Notes: generated by a model from the sequence alone, not told the origin. 64,000 nt of DNA from CAWCWK01 sp963842125 (GCA_963842125.1 CAWJFE010000005.1:496001-560000); one strand, 5' to 3'. Counted from the first letter of the stretch, positions 25,705 through 35,127 are shown. Translations and numbers: made by a program.

Positions 25705-26661
25705 ATGACAGCCTTCGATCACACCCGGCGCAGTGCGCTCAAGACCGCCGGCCTGGCCGGCCTCGGCGCAGCGGCTCTCACCGTGCCGGCGCGCGCGGGC
25801 GGCCACACGGCGGCGGAGACCGCCTCGCTTCCCGATCGCCCGGTCTTCAACAAAGGCAATCTCGGCGCCTTCACTGTCATGACGGTGCTCGACAACGCGC
25901 GTCAACTGCCCGGACCGCACCCGATCTTCGGCGAGAACCAGCCTGCCGAAGAGGTCGCGGCCTATGCCGAGGCGCACTTCCTGCCGGGCGACCAGATGGA
26001 GATCGGCTTCACGCCCACCATCGTCGATACGGGCTCGGGCCTCGTTCTCTTCGACACCGGCAATGGCGGCGATGCCGGCCAACTTGTCTCACGCATGATG
26101 GCGGCGGGGATCGATCCGGCCGATATCGCGACCGTCGTGATCACGCACATGCATCCCGACCATGTCGGCGGGTTAATGAATGGCGACGCGCCGACCTTCG
26201 CCAATGCCGAATACGTCACCGGCGCGAGCGAGTTCAACGCCTGGACATCGGGCGATGCGGTGCCGGACCACGTCGTTGCCAACGTCCTCCCCCTCGCCGA
26301 CCGCTTTCGGATGATCGAGCCCGGCGATGACGTCGTTTCCGGCATCACCGCCATCGAGGCCTATGGCCACACGCCGGGCCACATGGCCTACAATGTCGAG
26401 AGCGAGGGCAAGCGCCTGATCGTGACAGCCGACGCCGCCAACCACTATGTCGTCAGCCTGCAGAAGCCCGACTGGCATGTGCGCTTCGACATGGATAAGG
26501 AAGCCGCCGCCCAAACGCGCAAGGACCTCTTCGGCATGATCGCCGCCGACAAGGTGCCCTTCGTCGGCTACCACATGCCGTTCCCGAGCATCGGCTACAT
26601 CGAACCGATGGACGGCGGTGGCTTCCGCTACGTCGCCGCGAGCTACCAGCTCTATCTTTAA
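25705..26661 (+). CDS. Tat-exported metallo-beta-lactamase-fold hydrolase
   Basis: 318 residues from the ATG at 25705, preceded by GGAG nine bases upstream. The N-terminus has a twin-arginine signal, TRRSALK then AGLAGLGAAALTVPARA. The mature domain has the zinc motif THMHPDH, a later GHTPGHM and an Asp in TADAANH, as in AHL-lactonase-like/periplasmic MBL proteins. Tat export implies that metal is loaded in the cytoplasm. Substrate unknown. Divergent from ftsK. Confidence 0.87.
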   Translation: MTAFDHTRRSALKTAGLAGLGAAALTVPARAGGHTAAETASLPDRPVFNKGNLGAFTVMTVLDNARQLPGPHPIFGENQPAEEVAAYAEAHFLPGDQMEIGFTPTIVDTGSGLVLFDTGNGGDAGQLVSRMMAAGIDPADIATVVITHMHPDHVGGLMNGDAPTFANAEYVTGASEFNAWTSGDAVPDHVVANVLPLADRFRMIEPGDDVVSGITAIEAYGHTPGHMAYNVESEGKRLIVTADAANHYVVSLQKPDWHVRFDMDKEAAAQTRKDLFGMIAADKVPFVGYHMPFPSIGYIEPMDGGGFRYVAASYQLYL

Positions 26662-26667
26662 TGTCTC

Positions 26668-26705
26668 AAGCCGGCGGCCTGGGAACGCCTAGCGCCGACC
26701 GGCTT
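26668..26705 (+). terminator. Stem-loop just after the MBL-fold gene
   Basis: AAGCCGGCGGC pairs with GCCG-a-CCGGCTT around a 15-base loop, starting seven bases after the stop codon. One bulged base and no T-tract; a terminator-like hairpin. Confidence 0.4.
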
Positions 26706-26744
26706 GCGAGAGGCGGGCCGGACCCTCGAGGGCTTCTATCGAGG

Positions 26745-26940
26745 TTCAGTCCGGTAGGTGACCCTACCTCCTACCGTCATTCTCGGGCACCCAGCCGAGA
26801 ATCCAGGGGCGTCGTGTGTGGAACCTCTGCCCGCTCTCCCGACCGATGGCACGAGTTGCGAGGATTTGCCTGCGATCAAGACGACGCGGTTGACGCTTTG
26901 GATCCTCGGGTCGGTGCCCGAGGATGGCGAGGAGGAGGTT
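26745..26940 (+). repeat. Dispersed intergenic repeat, copy B
   Basis: The 390-base gap 26662-27051 has no gene. It carries a copy of the element at 10389-10582: shared landmarks in order are GTCCGGT, ACCTCCT, CCGTCATTCTCGG, GCGA/GATGGCAC and GGATCCTCGGG, ending GGCGAGGAGGAGG. Near its right edge (26945-26958) is CGAACCAACCTTTGG, which also occurs beside copy C. Confidence 0.7.
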
Positions 26941-27051
26941 AGTGGTCGAACCAACCTTTGGAGGAACGGTTTGCCTGGCGGCGACGAACCGGCACTGCGG
27001 GACCGGCGGATTGAACGATGCCTTTCCGCCGGTCGTCTCGGCGCCGATGCC

Positions 27052-27537
27052 TTAGCCGACTGCGGTGCCCTCCGCGGCGTCTTCCACCTTGGGATTGCCG
27101 ACGCGTTCGGCGAACTTCTCGAAGAACTTGCCCGCCAGCTTCGTCGCCGTGCTCTTCACCAGCCGGCCACCGAGCTGTGCAAGCTTTCCGCCGATATCGG
27201 CGCGGGCGGTGTATTTCAGCAGCGTTTGTTCGCCGTGATCCTCCAGCACCACGTCCGCGCCGCCTTTGGCAAAACCGGCTGCACCGCCCGAGCCCTCGCC
27301 CGTCAGCGAGAAGCGCTCCGGCGGGTTGCTCGGGTCGAGCGTGACGTTGCCGCCAAAGGTGGCCTTTACCGGCCCGACCCTCAGAACGACCTTGGCTTCA
27401 AGCTCGGTATCTGAGTGCTTGATGAGCTCCTCGCAGCCTGGAATGCAGTCCTTGAGCACCTCCGGATCGTTGAGCGCGGCGTAGACCTCGGCGCGGGGGG
27501 CGGGGATCATGATCTCGTCTTCGAGTTCCATGGCCAT
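27052..27537 (-). CDS. coxG: CO dehydrogenase accessory protein CoxG (SRPBCC fold)
   Basis: 161 residues. The family opening LEDEIMIPAPRAEVYAALNDPEVLKDCIPGC is unmistakable, as is GSGGAAGFAKGGADVVLEDHGEQTLLKY in the middle. CoxG belongs to the SRPBCC ligand-binding superfamily; in Oligotropha it is linked to membrane recruitment of CO dehydrogenase. This copy lacks the long C-terminal extension of the reference protein (about 205 aa) and ends with an acidic tail. RBS AAGGA seven bases before the ATG. Last gene of the cox cluster, 146 bases after mocA. Confidence 0.9.
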   Translation of the reverse strand: MAMELEDEIMIPAPRAEVYAALNDPEVLKDCIPGCEELIKHSDTELEAKVVLRVGPVKATFGGNVTLDPSNPPERFSLTGEGSGGAAGFAKGGADVVLEDHGEQTLLKYTARADIGGKLAQLGGRLVKSTATKLAGKFFEKFAERVGNPKVEDAAEGTAVG

Positions 27538-27683
27538 GGGATGTCCTTTCTAACAGGAGGGAAGGCGGAGGCGGGCGAGGGTTTCGGCGTCTGCTAGGGA
27601 AAGACGGGGCCGAAATCGAGTAAAGCTGTCGAGAAGCCGCGAGCGCCAGGCTGACGGCCGCAGTGAACGCGATCTGCGGAGGG

Positions 27684-28292
27684 TCATGCCGCCGTCTCCA
27701 ATAGGTGCGCTTCCTCGCGGGCGAGGTCGTCGGGCGTATCGATATCGGCGAAATAGGCCGGATCGCTCGTCGGAAACGGCGAGACGAGATCCGGTCTATC
27801 CCGGGTCAGTCGGCGGCAACCGAGGCGGGCGTCGCCGGCCAGGATGGTGTCCCGAAGGACGGGCGGTATCACGATCGGGTTGCCGCGCCCATCGCCGCGA
27901 ACCGGAACGGTGATCCGCCCGCCGGGCCCCGAGAAATGGACGTCGAGCAGCGTGATGAGTGCCGCGGACGTCAGGCGTGGCTGATCGCCCAGGGCCAGTA
28001 CGGTGTGAGCTCTCGTCGGCACGGCGGATAGCCCTACGCCGACCGAGGTCATCTGCCCGTCCGCGAAATCCAGGTTGTGAACGAGCGTTACGTCCGACCG
28101 GTCGAGCGCTTGCGTCACGTCTGCGCTGTCGTGACCGGTAACGACGAAGACGGGGCCTCGCCGCGCGGCGAGGCACGCCTCCGCCACATGGCGGACGAGG
28201 GGGCGACCGCCCAGTTCGAGCAGCAGCTTGTTGCGCGCACCCATCCGCCGCGAGAGGCCGGCGGCTAGAATGACGAAGGCGATGTCCGTCAT
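27684..28292 (-). CDS. mocA: Molybdenum cofactor cytidylyltransferase-like NTP transferase
   Basis: 202 residues from the ATG at 28292. MobA/MocA signature at the N-terminus: VILAAGLSRRMGARNKLLLELGG, where the Arg/Lys loop binds the nucleotide. LALGDQPRL supplies the metal-binding Asp. MocA makes the molybdopterin cytosine dinucleotide needed by xanthine-oxidase-family enzymes such as CO dehydrogenase, so its place between coxF and coxG is meaningful. The ATG overlaps the coxF stop (ATGA). MobA-type GTP specificity cannot be fully excluded. Confidence 0.85.
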   Translation of the reverse strand: MTDIAFVILAAGLSRRMGARNKLLLELGGRPLVRHVAEACLAARRGPVFVVTGHDSADVTQALDRSDVTLVHNLDFADGQMTSVGVGLSAVPTRAHTVLALGDQPRLTSAALITLLDVHFSGPGGRITVPVRGDGRGNPIVIPPVLRDTILAGDARLGCRRLTRDRPDLVSPFPTSDPAYFADIDTPDDLAREEAHLLETAA

Positions 28293-29110
28293 GGCGCCTC
28301 GGCGGGGCGCGGTGTGCGGCGCCAGCTGACGATCTGCGCGAGCACGGACAGCGCGATCTCTTCGGGCGTGACCGCACCGATGGCGAGCCCGGCGGGCGCC
28401 TGCACGCACGACGGGTCGAGCCCGTCCTCGCCGAGGCGCGCGCCGAGAGCGGTGAACTTCGCGCGGCTTCCGACGAAGGCGACATGTGCGGCACCGCTTT
28501 GCAACGCCCAGGTCAGCGCCACTTCGTCGCCGCGCCCCTGCGTCGCGACGACGACGTAGTCGGGCGCCGGGGCCTCAGCCTCGAAATCGGCCATGAAGGC
28601 ATCCGGGTCAGCGCTGTCGCGTCGCTCGAAGCCGGGGGCGCGCAAGGTCCGATGGAGGTCCATACCGGCAGCGAGGCCGATGAGTGCCAGCGCGACCGGG
28701 CCGCCGCCGCAGACCGTGAGGCGCGGCTGCGCGAGCGAAGGCTCGATGAAAACATCGACCGAGCCTCGGCTCGGGCAGTTGTTGCGTGCGTAGCGCAGCC
28801 CGTCGCGCTCGGTCCCGGCTTCCGCACCGGTCGCCTCCAACAGATCCTGCGGGCGTAGGGCGACGAGTTGCGGCACGCCCGTCTCGATCGCTTCGCGAGC
28901 GGCCTTGGCCACGGCGCCTCGCGTACACCCGCCGCCGAGCCAGCCAGCGCCGAGCGTTCCATCGGCATGGATGAGGGCCTTGTCGCCCGGCCGTACCGCC
29001 GAAGCCCCGACGGTGCGCACGACAGTCGCGACTGCATGAGGCGTCCCGGCGTCCCGCAGGGCCGCGACCTCGCTCTCGAGTTGGGAACGCGTGTGGAGGG
29101 ACGGGCTCAC
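28289..29110 (-). CDS. coxF: XdhC/CoxF-family Mo-cofactor insertion and maturation protein
   Basis: 273 residues starting with GTG at 29110, which overlaps the coxE stop (GTGA). The N-terminal XdhC_CoxI domain shows VRTVGASAVRPGDKALIHADG and GWLGGGCTRGAV; the C-terminal Rossmann-like domain shows VVVATQGRGDEVAL and FVGSRAKF. XdhC proteins bind the Mo cofactor, promote its sulfuration and hand it to the apoenzyme. Position after coxD-coxE equals that of coxF in Oligotropha. There is no second XdhC-like gene (coxI) in the window. Confidence 0.88.
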   Translation of the reverse strand: MSPSLHTRSQLESEVAALRDAGTPHAVATVVRTVGASAVRPGDKALIHADGTLGAGWLGGGCTRGAVAKAAREAIETGVPQLVALRPQDLLEATGAEAGTERDGLRYARNNCPSRGSVDVFIEPSLAQPRLTVCGGGPVALALIGLAAGMDLHRTLRAPGFERRDSADPDAFMADFEAEAPAPDYVVVATQGRGDEVALTWALQSGAAHVAFVGSRAKFTALGARLGEDGLDPSCVQAPAGLAIGAVTPEEIALSVLAQIVSWRRTPRPAEAP

Positions 29111-30303
29111 AGCCGGGCCAGTTCGTGCTCGAGCGCGGCGATGTCGGCGAGCGTCGTGGCGGATGCGAAGAGATCGAGATGAGGCAGCGCCGCCGCCATG
29201 CCGCGCGCGACGGGCTCGTACCCGGCCCAGCCCTTCAACGGGTTCAGCCAGACCACGCGGCAACCCCGCCGCTTGAGGCGCGCCAGCGCCGCATCGATGA
29301 CCTCCGGCCCTTCGCTGTCATAACCATCCGAGAGAATGACCACGACGGTGCGCGCATCGACGAGGCGCCGGGCGTAGGTGCGGGCGAACTGGTCGAGATT
29401 GCCGCCGATCCGCGTGCCGCCGCCAAAACCGTTGGCGAGAAGCGTGATGCGGTTGATGGCACGCAACGGGTCCTCGTCGCGCAGCGCGTCCGAAATGCGG
29501 ACGAGCCGGGTGTGGAAGAGATAGGCGTCGGCATTGGCGTCGGCGCGCATCAGGCCGGCGAGAAAGGCGAGGAAATAGCGCGCGTAGAGCGTCATCGAGC
29601 CCGATACGTCGCAGAGCGCGGCGATGCGGACGGGGCGATCGGGCCGGCTGCGCCGGGCGAGGCGCAGCGGCTCGCCGCCGGTCGACAGGCTGTGGCGGGC
29701 CGTGCGACGCAGATCGATCCGCGCGCCCCGCTTCGCGATCTTGGCGCGCCGCGAGCGCTTGTCGCGCAGGGCCCTTCCGATGCGAACGGCGACGGCCTCG
29801 GCCGCGCGGATGTCCTGCGGGCTGACGATCTTGCGCAGATCCGTCGCCATCAGGTTGCGCGTGCGTGTGGCGACGAGCTTGCCGACGCCGTCCGAGAAGG
29901 CGTCGCCTTCGCCCTCGTCGTCTGGGGCATGGGCCTCGCCCTTGGCGCCGCCTGCCGCGTCGTCGCCTTCGCGGGTCGATCGGGTGTTGTCCTTGGGCGT
30001 GCCGTTGTCGTTCTCGGCCAACCGTGACCGGACGCGGCCGGCATCCATCCAGAAGCTGTCGAAGAGCTCGTCGAACCGCTTGGCCTCGTCGGTGGATCCG
30101 GAACAGACGGCCTTGAGCGCGCGGCGCGTGGCCGTCGGGTCGGGGCATGCGACATGCGTGAGGGCTTCGAGCGCCGTGCCGGCTTCGGCGACGCCAAGCT
30201 TGAACCCGTTCTCGCGCAGGTGCCCCACGAAGCCCGCCATTCGAACGGCAATGCCCTCGTCGCGGGCCGCGAAGCGGGTGACGCGGGTGGCGGGGTGGCT
30301 CAT
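29107..30303 (-). CDS. coxE: VWA-domain protein CoxE
   Basis: 398 residues from the ATG at 30303. An N-terminal helical region is followed by a charged Asp/Glu/Lys-rich linker (about 110-150) and a C-terminal VWA domain whose MIDAS motif DVSGSM is intact. In Oligotropha CoxE works with the AAA+ chaperone CoxD to build the [CuSMoO2] centre of CO dehydrogenase. Here it follows coxD after 22 bases and overlaps coxF. Confidence 0.9.
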   Translation of the reverse strand: MSHPATRVTRFAARDEGIAVRMAGFVGHLRENGFKLGVAEAGTALEALTHVACPDPTATRRALKAVCSGSTDEAKRFDELFDSFWMDAGRVRSRLAENDNGTPKDNTRSTREGDDAAGGAKGEAHAPDDEGEGDAFSDGVGKLVATRTRNLMATDLRKIVSPQDIRAAEAVAVRIGRALRDKRSRRAKIAKRGARIDLRRTARHSLSTGGEPLRLARRSRPDRPVRIAALCDVSGSMTLYARYFLAFLAGLMRADANADAYLFHTRLVRISDALRDEDPLRAINRITLLANGFGGGTRIGGNLDQFARTYARRLVDARTVVVILSDGYDSEGPEVIDAALARLKRRGCRVVWLNPLKGWAGYEPVARGMAAALPHLDLFASATTLADIAALEHELARL

Positions 30304-30325
30304 GCCGCTGTGCCCCGCGCCGGCC

Positions 30326-31204
30326 TCATGCCGCCTTGCCTGCAAGACGCTGTGCGACCATTTCGGGGATCGCCGCGCGGTCGCCTTGCGTCTTGAGCAG
30401 CGTTGCAAGCGTGACTTGGAGGACCGCCGGATCATGCGTCAGATCGTTGACGCCGAGGCCAGCCAACGCGGCCGCGAAGTCGAGCATCTCGGCAATGCCG
30501 GGCGTCTTCTCCAGTTCTTCCTTCCGAAGCGCCTGCACGAAGCCGACGATCTGCTCGGCCAGCCGTGCCTCGACGCCGGGCAGGCGCGCGGCCAGTATCG
30601 CGAGTTCGGTCTCACGGTTCGGGTAGTCGATATGCGCGTAGAGACAGCGCCGGCGCAGGGCATCGGAGAGATCGCGCGTGCCGTTGGCCGTCAGGATGAC
30701 GTTAGGGCGGGTGACGGCCGGGATGGTGCCGAGTTCCGGTACTGTGATCTGAAAGTCCGACAGGACCTCCAGAAGATAGGCTTCGAATTCTTCGTCCGCC
30801 CGGTCGATCTCGTCGATGAGAAGGACCGGCGCCTTATCCTGCCGAATGGCCTTTAAAAGAGGGCGTTCGAGGAGGTAGTCCTCTGAGAAGATACGCGCCT
30901 CGACCTCGGAGCCGGTCTCACCGCCCTCCGACGCCGCGCGGATGGCGAGAAGCTGGCGCTGGTAGTTCCACTCATAGATGGCCTGAGCCGCATCGAGGCC
31001 CTCGTAGCATTGGAGGCGAATGAGCTCGGTGCCCTTCACCGCCGCCAATGTGCGCGCGACCTCGGTCTTGCCGACACCAGCCGCGCCTTCGAGCAGCAAG
31101 GGGCGGCCGAGCGCGAGCGCGAGGTGGAGCGCCATCGCCAGATCGGGCGGGGCGACATAGCCCTCGGTCGCCAGATCGGCCTGAAGCTGGGTCCAGTCTG
31201 TCAT
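30326..31204 (-). CDS. coxD: MoxR-type AAA+ ATPase CoxD
   Basis: 292 residues from the ATG at 31204. Walker A EGAAGVGKTE, Walker B LLIDEIDRADEEFE and sensor segment LTANGTRDLSDALRRRC are intact. CoxD partially unfolds apo-CO dehydrogenase so that sulfur and copper can be inserted. It sits 40 bases after coxL and before coxE, exactly as in the characterised coxMSLDEFG order. Confidence 0.92.
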   Translation of the reverse strand: MTDWTQLQADLATEGYVAPPDLAMALHLALALGRPLLLEGAAGVGKTEVARTLAAVKGTELIRLQCYEGLDAAQAIYEWNYQRQLLAIRAASEGGETGSEVEARIFSEDYLLERPLLKAIRQDKAPVLLIDEIDRADEEFEAYLLEVLSDFQITVPELGTIPAVTRPNVILTANGTRDLSDALRRRCLYAHIDYPNRETELAILAARLPGVEARLAEQIVGFVQALRKEELEKTPGIAEMLDFAAALAGLGVNDLTHDPAVLQVTLATLLKTQGDRAAIPEMVAQRLAGKAA

Positions 31205-31244
31205 CGTCTCGGCGAGGCGGGGTGCGGCCGCCTCGCCCTGTCCA

Positions 31245-33668
31245 TCAACCGTGCAGACCGAGATCGTTGGCGATCTTCCAGATGCGCCAGTGATCGTGCG
31301 GCATGTGGGCCTGCTTGAGGCCGAAGGTGCGGAACGCGTCATGCACCGCGTTGGAGAAGGCGGGCACGCCGCCCACGTTCGGGCTTTCGCCGACGCCCTT
31401 CGCCCCGATCGGGTGATGCGGGGAGGGCGTTTCCGTGAAGTCGGTCGTGTAGGTCGGCGTCTCCCAGGCGGTGGGGATGAAGAAGTCCATCATCGTGCCA
31501 GTGGTGCAGTTGCCCATCTCGTCATAGGCGATCTCCTGGCCCATCGCGATAGCGAGCGCCTCCGTCAGGCCGCCATGGACCTGACCCTCGATCACCATCG
31601 GGTTGATCCGCGTGCCGCAATCGTCGAGCGCGTAGAACTGACGGATCTCGTGGGTGCCGGTGTCGGCGTCGATCTCCATGACGCAGATATAGGCGCCGAA
31701 GGGATAGGTCATGTTGGGCGGATCGTAATAGCTGACCGCTTCGAGACCCGGTTCGACGCCCGGGATCGCCTGATTGTAGGCCGCGTAGGCGATGTCCTTC
31801 ATCGTCTTGAAGCGCTCGGGCGCGCCCTTGACGACGAAGCGATCGACGTCGAACTCGACGTCGTTGTCGTGCACTTCGAGGAGGTAGGCCGCGATCATCT
31901 GGGCCTTGGCCCTGATCTTGCGCCCCGCCATGGCCGCCGCCGCACCTGCGACCGGCGTCGAGCGCGAACCGTAGGTGCCGAGACCGTAGGGCGCCGTGTC
32001 GGTATCGCCTTCCTCGACCGTGATGGAATCGGCCGGCAAGCCGATCTCGCTGGCGAGGATCTGCGCAAACGTCGTCGCGTGGCCCTGGCCCTGGCTGATC
32101 GTGCCGAGGCGCGCGATAGCCGAACCCGTGGGATGGATGCGGATTTCGCAGCTATCGAACATGCCCATGCCGAGAATATCGCAATTCTTGACCGGGCCGG
32201 CGCCGACGATCTCGGTGAAGTGCGACAGGCCGATGCCGATGAGCTTCCTTGTCTCGCCGCGGTTGAAGGCCTCCAACCGCTCGGCCTGCTCCTTGCGCAA
32301 CCCATCATAGTCGACGGCTTTCAGCGCCTTCTCCCAGGCGGTGTGGTAGTCGCCCGAATCGTATTCCCAGCCGAGCGCCGACTGGTAGGGGAACTGCTCT
32401 TTCTTGATGAAGTTGATGCGGCGCAGCTCGGCCGCGTCCATGTCGAGCTCGATCGCGAGGACCTCGATCATCCGCTCGATGAGATAGGCCGCCTCCGTCA
32501 CCCGGAACGAGCAGCGATAGGCGACGCCGCCCGGCGCCTTGTTGGTGTAGACACCGTCGACGCCCACGTAAGCGACCGGGATGTCGTAGGAGCCCGTGAC
32601 GATGTGGAAGAAGCCGGCGGGGAACTTGGTCGGGTCGGCGCAGGCGTCGAAGGCGCCATGATCGGCCGTCACATGGACGTGGAGCCCGGTGATCTTGCCT
32701 TCTTTCGTGGCGCTGATCTTGCCCTTCATCCAATAGTCGCGGGCGAACGAGGTCGCCATCAGGTTGTCCATCCGGTCCTCGATGAACTTGACCGGCTGGC
32801 CGGTCACGATCGAGGCGACGATGGAGCAGACATAGCCCGGATAGACACCGACCTTATTGCCGAAGCCGCCGCCGATATCGGGCGAGACGACGCGGATATT
32901 GTGCTCTTCGATGCCGGAGAGCAGCGAGGCGACGGTGCGCACGACATGCGGCGCCTGGAAGGTGCCCCAGAGCGTGAGCTTGCCGGTCACCTTGTCCATC
33001 GACGCGACCGAGCCGCAGGTTTCCAGCGGGCACGGGTGCGTGCGGTGGTAGTAGACCATCTCCTCGGCGACGATTTCAGCGCTGTCGATGGCCTGCTCGG
33101 TGGCGGTCTTGTCGCCCTCTTCCCAGAGGAAGATGTGGTTGTCGTGCCGGCGCTCGCCATGGGCGCCCGAGGTTTGGCCCTGGATGTCCTCACGGAGCAC
33201 CACGGCGCCCTCTTCGAGCGCCTTGAAGGGGTCGGTGATGACCGGCAGCTCTTCGTAGTCGACCTCGACGAGCTCGACCGCGTCGGCCGCGATGTAGCGG
33301 TCCTTGGCGACGACGAAGGCGACTTCCTGGCCCTGGAAGAGGACCTTTCCATCGGCCAGCACCATCTGCTTGTCGCCGGCCAGCGTCGGCATCCAGTGGA
33401 GGTTGAGCGGTGCGAGGTCTTCGGCCGTCAGGACGGCGACGACGCCCGGCAGCGCGAGCGCGGCGTCCTTGTTGATCGACTTGACGCGGGCGTGGGCGTA
33501 AGGCGAGCGCACGAAGTCGCCATGCAGCATGCCCGGCAGCTTGATGTCATCGACATAGTTGCCGCGCCCTTGGGTGAAGCGCACGTCCTCGACGCGCTTG
33601 CGCGATGTACCGAGCCCCTTGAGGCCCTTGATCCGGTCTTCACGGGAGATGGGGGTCATGTCGTTCAT
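31245..33668 (-). CDS. coxL: Aerobic carbon-monoxide dehydrogenase large (molybdenum) subunit, form I
   Basis: 807 residues, full length. The active-site loop reads AYRCSFR with Cys386, the cysteine that holds the copper of the Mo-S-Cu centre; this AYxCSFR motif separates form I (true CO oxidisers) from form II (AYRGAGR). Other xanthine-oxidase-family landmarks: GGGFGNKVGVYPG, and GQGHATTFAQI and GAKGVGE near the C-terminus (Glu of GVGE is the catalytic base). The start codon overlaps the coxS stop (TAATG). An open frame of 817 codons on the opposite strand is a codon-bias shadow. Confidence 0.96.
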   Translation of the reverse strand: MNDMTPISREDRIKGLKGLGTSRKRVEDVRFTQGRGNYVDDIKLPGMLHGDFVRSPYAHARVKSINKDAALALPGVVAVLTAEDLAPLNLHWMPTLAGDKQMVLADGKVLFQGQEVAFVVAKDRYIAADAVELVEVDYEELPVITDPFKALEEGAVVLREDIQGQTSGAHGERRHDNHIFLWEEGDKTATEQAIDSAEIVAEEMVYYHRTHPCPLETCGSVASMDKVTGKLTLWGTFQAPHVVRTVASLLSGIEEHNIRVVSPDIGGGFGNKVGVYPGYVCSIVASIVTGQPVKFIEDRMDNLMATSFARDYWMKGKISATKEGKITGLHVHVTADHGAFDACADPTKFPAGFFHIVTGSYDIPVAYVGVDGVYTNKAPGGVAYRCSFRVTEAAYLIERMIEVLAIELDMDAAELRRINFIKKEQFPYQSALGWEYDSGDYHTAWEKALKAVDYDGLRKEQAERLEAFNRGETRKLIGIGLSHFTEIVGAGPVKNCDILGMGMFDSCEIRIHPTGSAIARLGTISQGQGHATTFAQILASEIGLPADSITVEEGDTDTAPYGLGTYGSRSTPVAGAAAAMAGRKIRAKAQMIAAYLLEVHDNDVEFDVDRFVVKGAPERFKTMKDIAYAAYNQAIPGVEPGLEAVSYYDPPNMTYPFGAYICVMEIDADTGTHEIRQFYALDDCGTRINPMVIEGQVHGGLTEALAIAMGQEIAYDEMGNCTTGTMMDFFIPTAWETPTYTTDFTETPSPHHPIGAKGVGESPNVGGVPAFSNAVHDAFRTFGLKQAHMPHDHWRIWKIANDLGLHG

Positions 33669-34204
33669 TATTCGGCATCCTCGAGCTCGGGGGCCGCGTG
33701 CTGACCTCCGCCGGCATGATCCATGCTTTTCGCAGCATTCATCTCACCGGCGGCGGCGAGGATCGATTTGACGATGTTCTGGTAGCCCGTGCAGCGGCAG
33801 AGGTTGCCGGCCATGCCGAAGCGGACCTCCTCCTCGGTCGGGTTCGGGTTCTCCTGGAGGAGCCGATGCGCGCGGGTGATCATGCCCGGCGTGCAATATC
33901 CGCACTGGAGGCCGTGATGCTCCTTGAACGCCGCCTGCAGCGCGTTGAGCTCGCCCGGCGTGTTGAGGCCCTCGATGGTCGTCACGTCGGCGCCGTTGGC
34001 CTGCGCCGCGAAGACGGTGCAGGACTTCACCGACTTGCCGTTCATATCGACCGTGCAGGCGCCGCAATGGGACGTCTCGCAGCCGACATGGGCGCCCGTC
34101 AGTTCCAGCGTCTCGCGCAGCACGTAGACGAGTAGTTCGCGCGGCTCGGCCAGGAACTCGCGCTCCTCTCCGTTCACCGTCATCGACATGGCCATTTTCG
34201 CCAT
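33668..34204 (-). CDS. coxS: CO dehydrogenase small (iron-sulfur) subunit
   Basis: 178 residues. The plant-ferredoxin-type cluster uses Cys42, Cys47, Cys50 and Cys62 (GCETSHCGACT); the helical cluster uses Cys101, Cys104, Cys136 and Cys138 (QCGYCTPGM, NLCRCTGYQ). It passes electrons from the Mo site in CoxL to FAD in CoxM. The C-terminus has about 15 more residues than usual, rich in Gly/His/Ala. The stop overlaps the coxL ATG. Confidence 0.95.
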   Translation of the reverse strand: MAKMAMSMTVNGEEREFLAEPRELLVYVLRETLELTGAHVGCETSHCGACTVDMNGKSVKSCTVFAAQANGADVTTIEGLNTPGELNALQAAFKEHHGLQCGYCTPGMITRAHRLLQENPNPTEEEVRFGMAGNLCRCTGYQNIVKSILAAAGEMNAAKSMDHAGGGQHAAPELEDAE

Positions 34205-34267
34205 CAGGCATCCTCCCCGGATGTCGTTGTGTTCTTTGTCAGTTTTGAGATTGTCGAGCGTGCCCGC

Positions 34268-35122
34268 TCAGGCGCGCGACCAGGCCCGCTCGATCGCGCG
34301 GGAGAGGACGATGCCCGCCACATGCCGCTTGAAGGCGACGGGACCACGATTGTCTTCCTGGGGATCGATATCGTCGAGCATCGCCTCGATCGCGGCCTTC
34401 ACCGCGTCCGGTCCGCACTGCGATCCGACGAGCGCGGCGCCAGCCCTCTCGGAGTGCACAGGTACGTCGCTCAGGTTCGTCATGGCGATGGAGGCCGTGC
34501 CGACGCCATCCCCGTCGCGCGTCAGCAGCACGGCGGCCGCGGCGGTCGCGTAGTCACCGATCTTGCGCTTCTGCTTCTCGTAGGCGTATCCGCCGCCCGA
34601 TGCCTCGAAGGTGATACGGGTGAGGATCTCGTCGTCCTCGCGTGCGGTCGCGTAGGCGGCTTCGTAGAACTCGCGCGCCGCGATCTCGCGAGTGCCTTTG
34701 GGGCCCTCGACGGTGAACGTCGCGTCGAGGCACTGCATGAGGCCCGGCATGTCGTTGCCCGGATCACCATTGGCGACGTTGCCGCCGATGGTGCCCATGT
34801 AACGGACCTGCGGATCGGCGATCTGCAGCGCCGCCTCGCGCATCAGGGGCGATGCCGTCGTAAGCCCCTCGTGGGTGATGAGCTCCATCTGCGTCGTCAT
34901 CGCCCCGATGGCGACGCGGCCGCCCTCGACAGTGATGCCCTTGAGAACGTCGATGTCCTGGAGGTCGACCAAATGGTCGAGCGTCGCCATCCGCAGCTTC
35001 ATCATCGGGACAAGGCTATGGCCGCCTGCGATCACGCGGGCATCGTCGCCGAGATCGACGAGGATCTTGACGGCCGACGCGACGTCGGGCGGGCGGTGGT
35101 ACTCGAATGAGCCGGGAATCAT
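34268..35122 (-). CDS. coxM: CO dehydrogenase medium (FAD) subunit
   Basis: 284 residues from the ATG at 35122, which has GGAGGA eight bases upstream; the open frame 34 codons further is not family sequence. FAD motifs AGGHSLVPMMKLRM near residue 32 and TIGGNVANGDPGND near 110 are the standard ones. It passes electrons on to the quinone pool. First gene of coxMSLDEF-mocA-coxG; coxS begins 63 bases after its stop. Confidence 0.95.
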   Translation of the reverse strand: MIPGSFEYHRPPDVASAVKILVDLGDDARVIAGGHSLVPMMKLRMATLDHLVDLQDIDVLKGITVEGGRVAIGAMTTQMELITHEGLTTASPLMREAALQIADPQVRYMGTIGGNVANGDPGNDMPGLMQCLDATFTVEGPKGTREIAAREFYEAAYATAREDDEILTRITFEASGGGYAYEKQKRKIGDYATAAAAVLLTRDGDGVGTASIAMTNLSDVPVHSERAGAALVGSQCGPDAVKAAIEAMLDDIDPQEDNRGPVAFKRHVAGIVLSRAIERAWSRA

Positions 35123-35127
35123 AGATG

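Noticed and set aside
31251..33704. An 817-codon open frame on the plus strand opposite coxL
   Set aside because: It mirrors coxL exactly, is low in hydrophobic structure and rich in Arg/Asp/Gly; a GC-rich codon-bias shadow.
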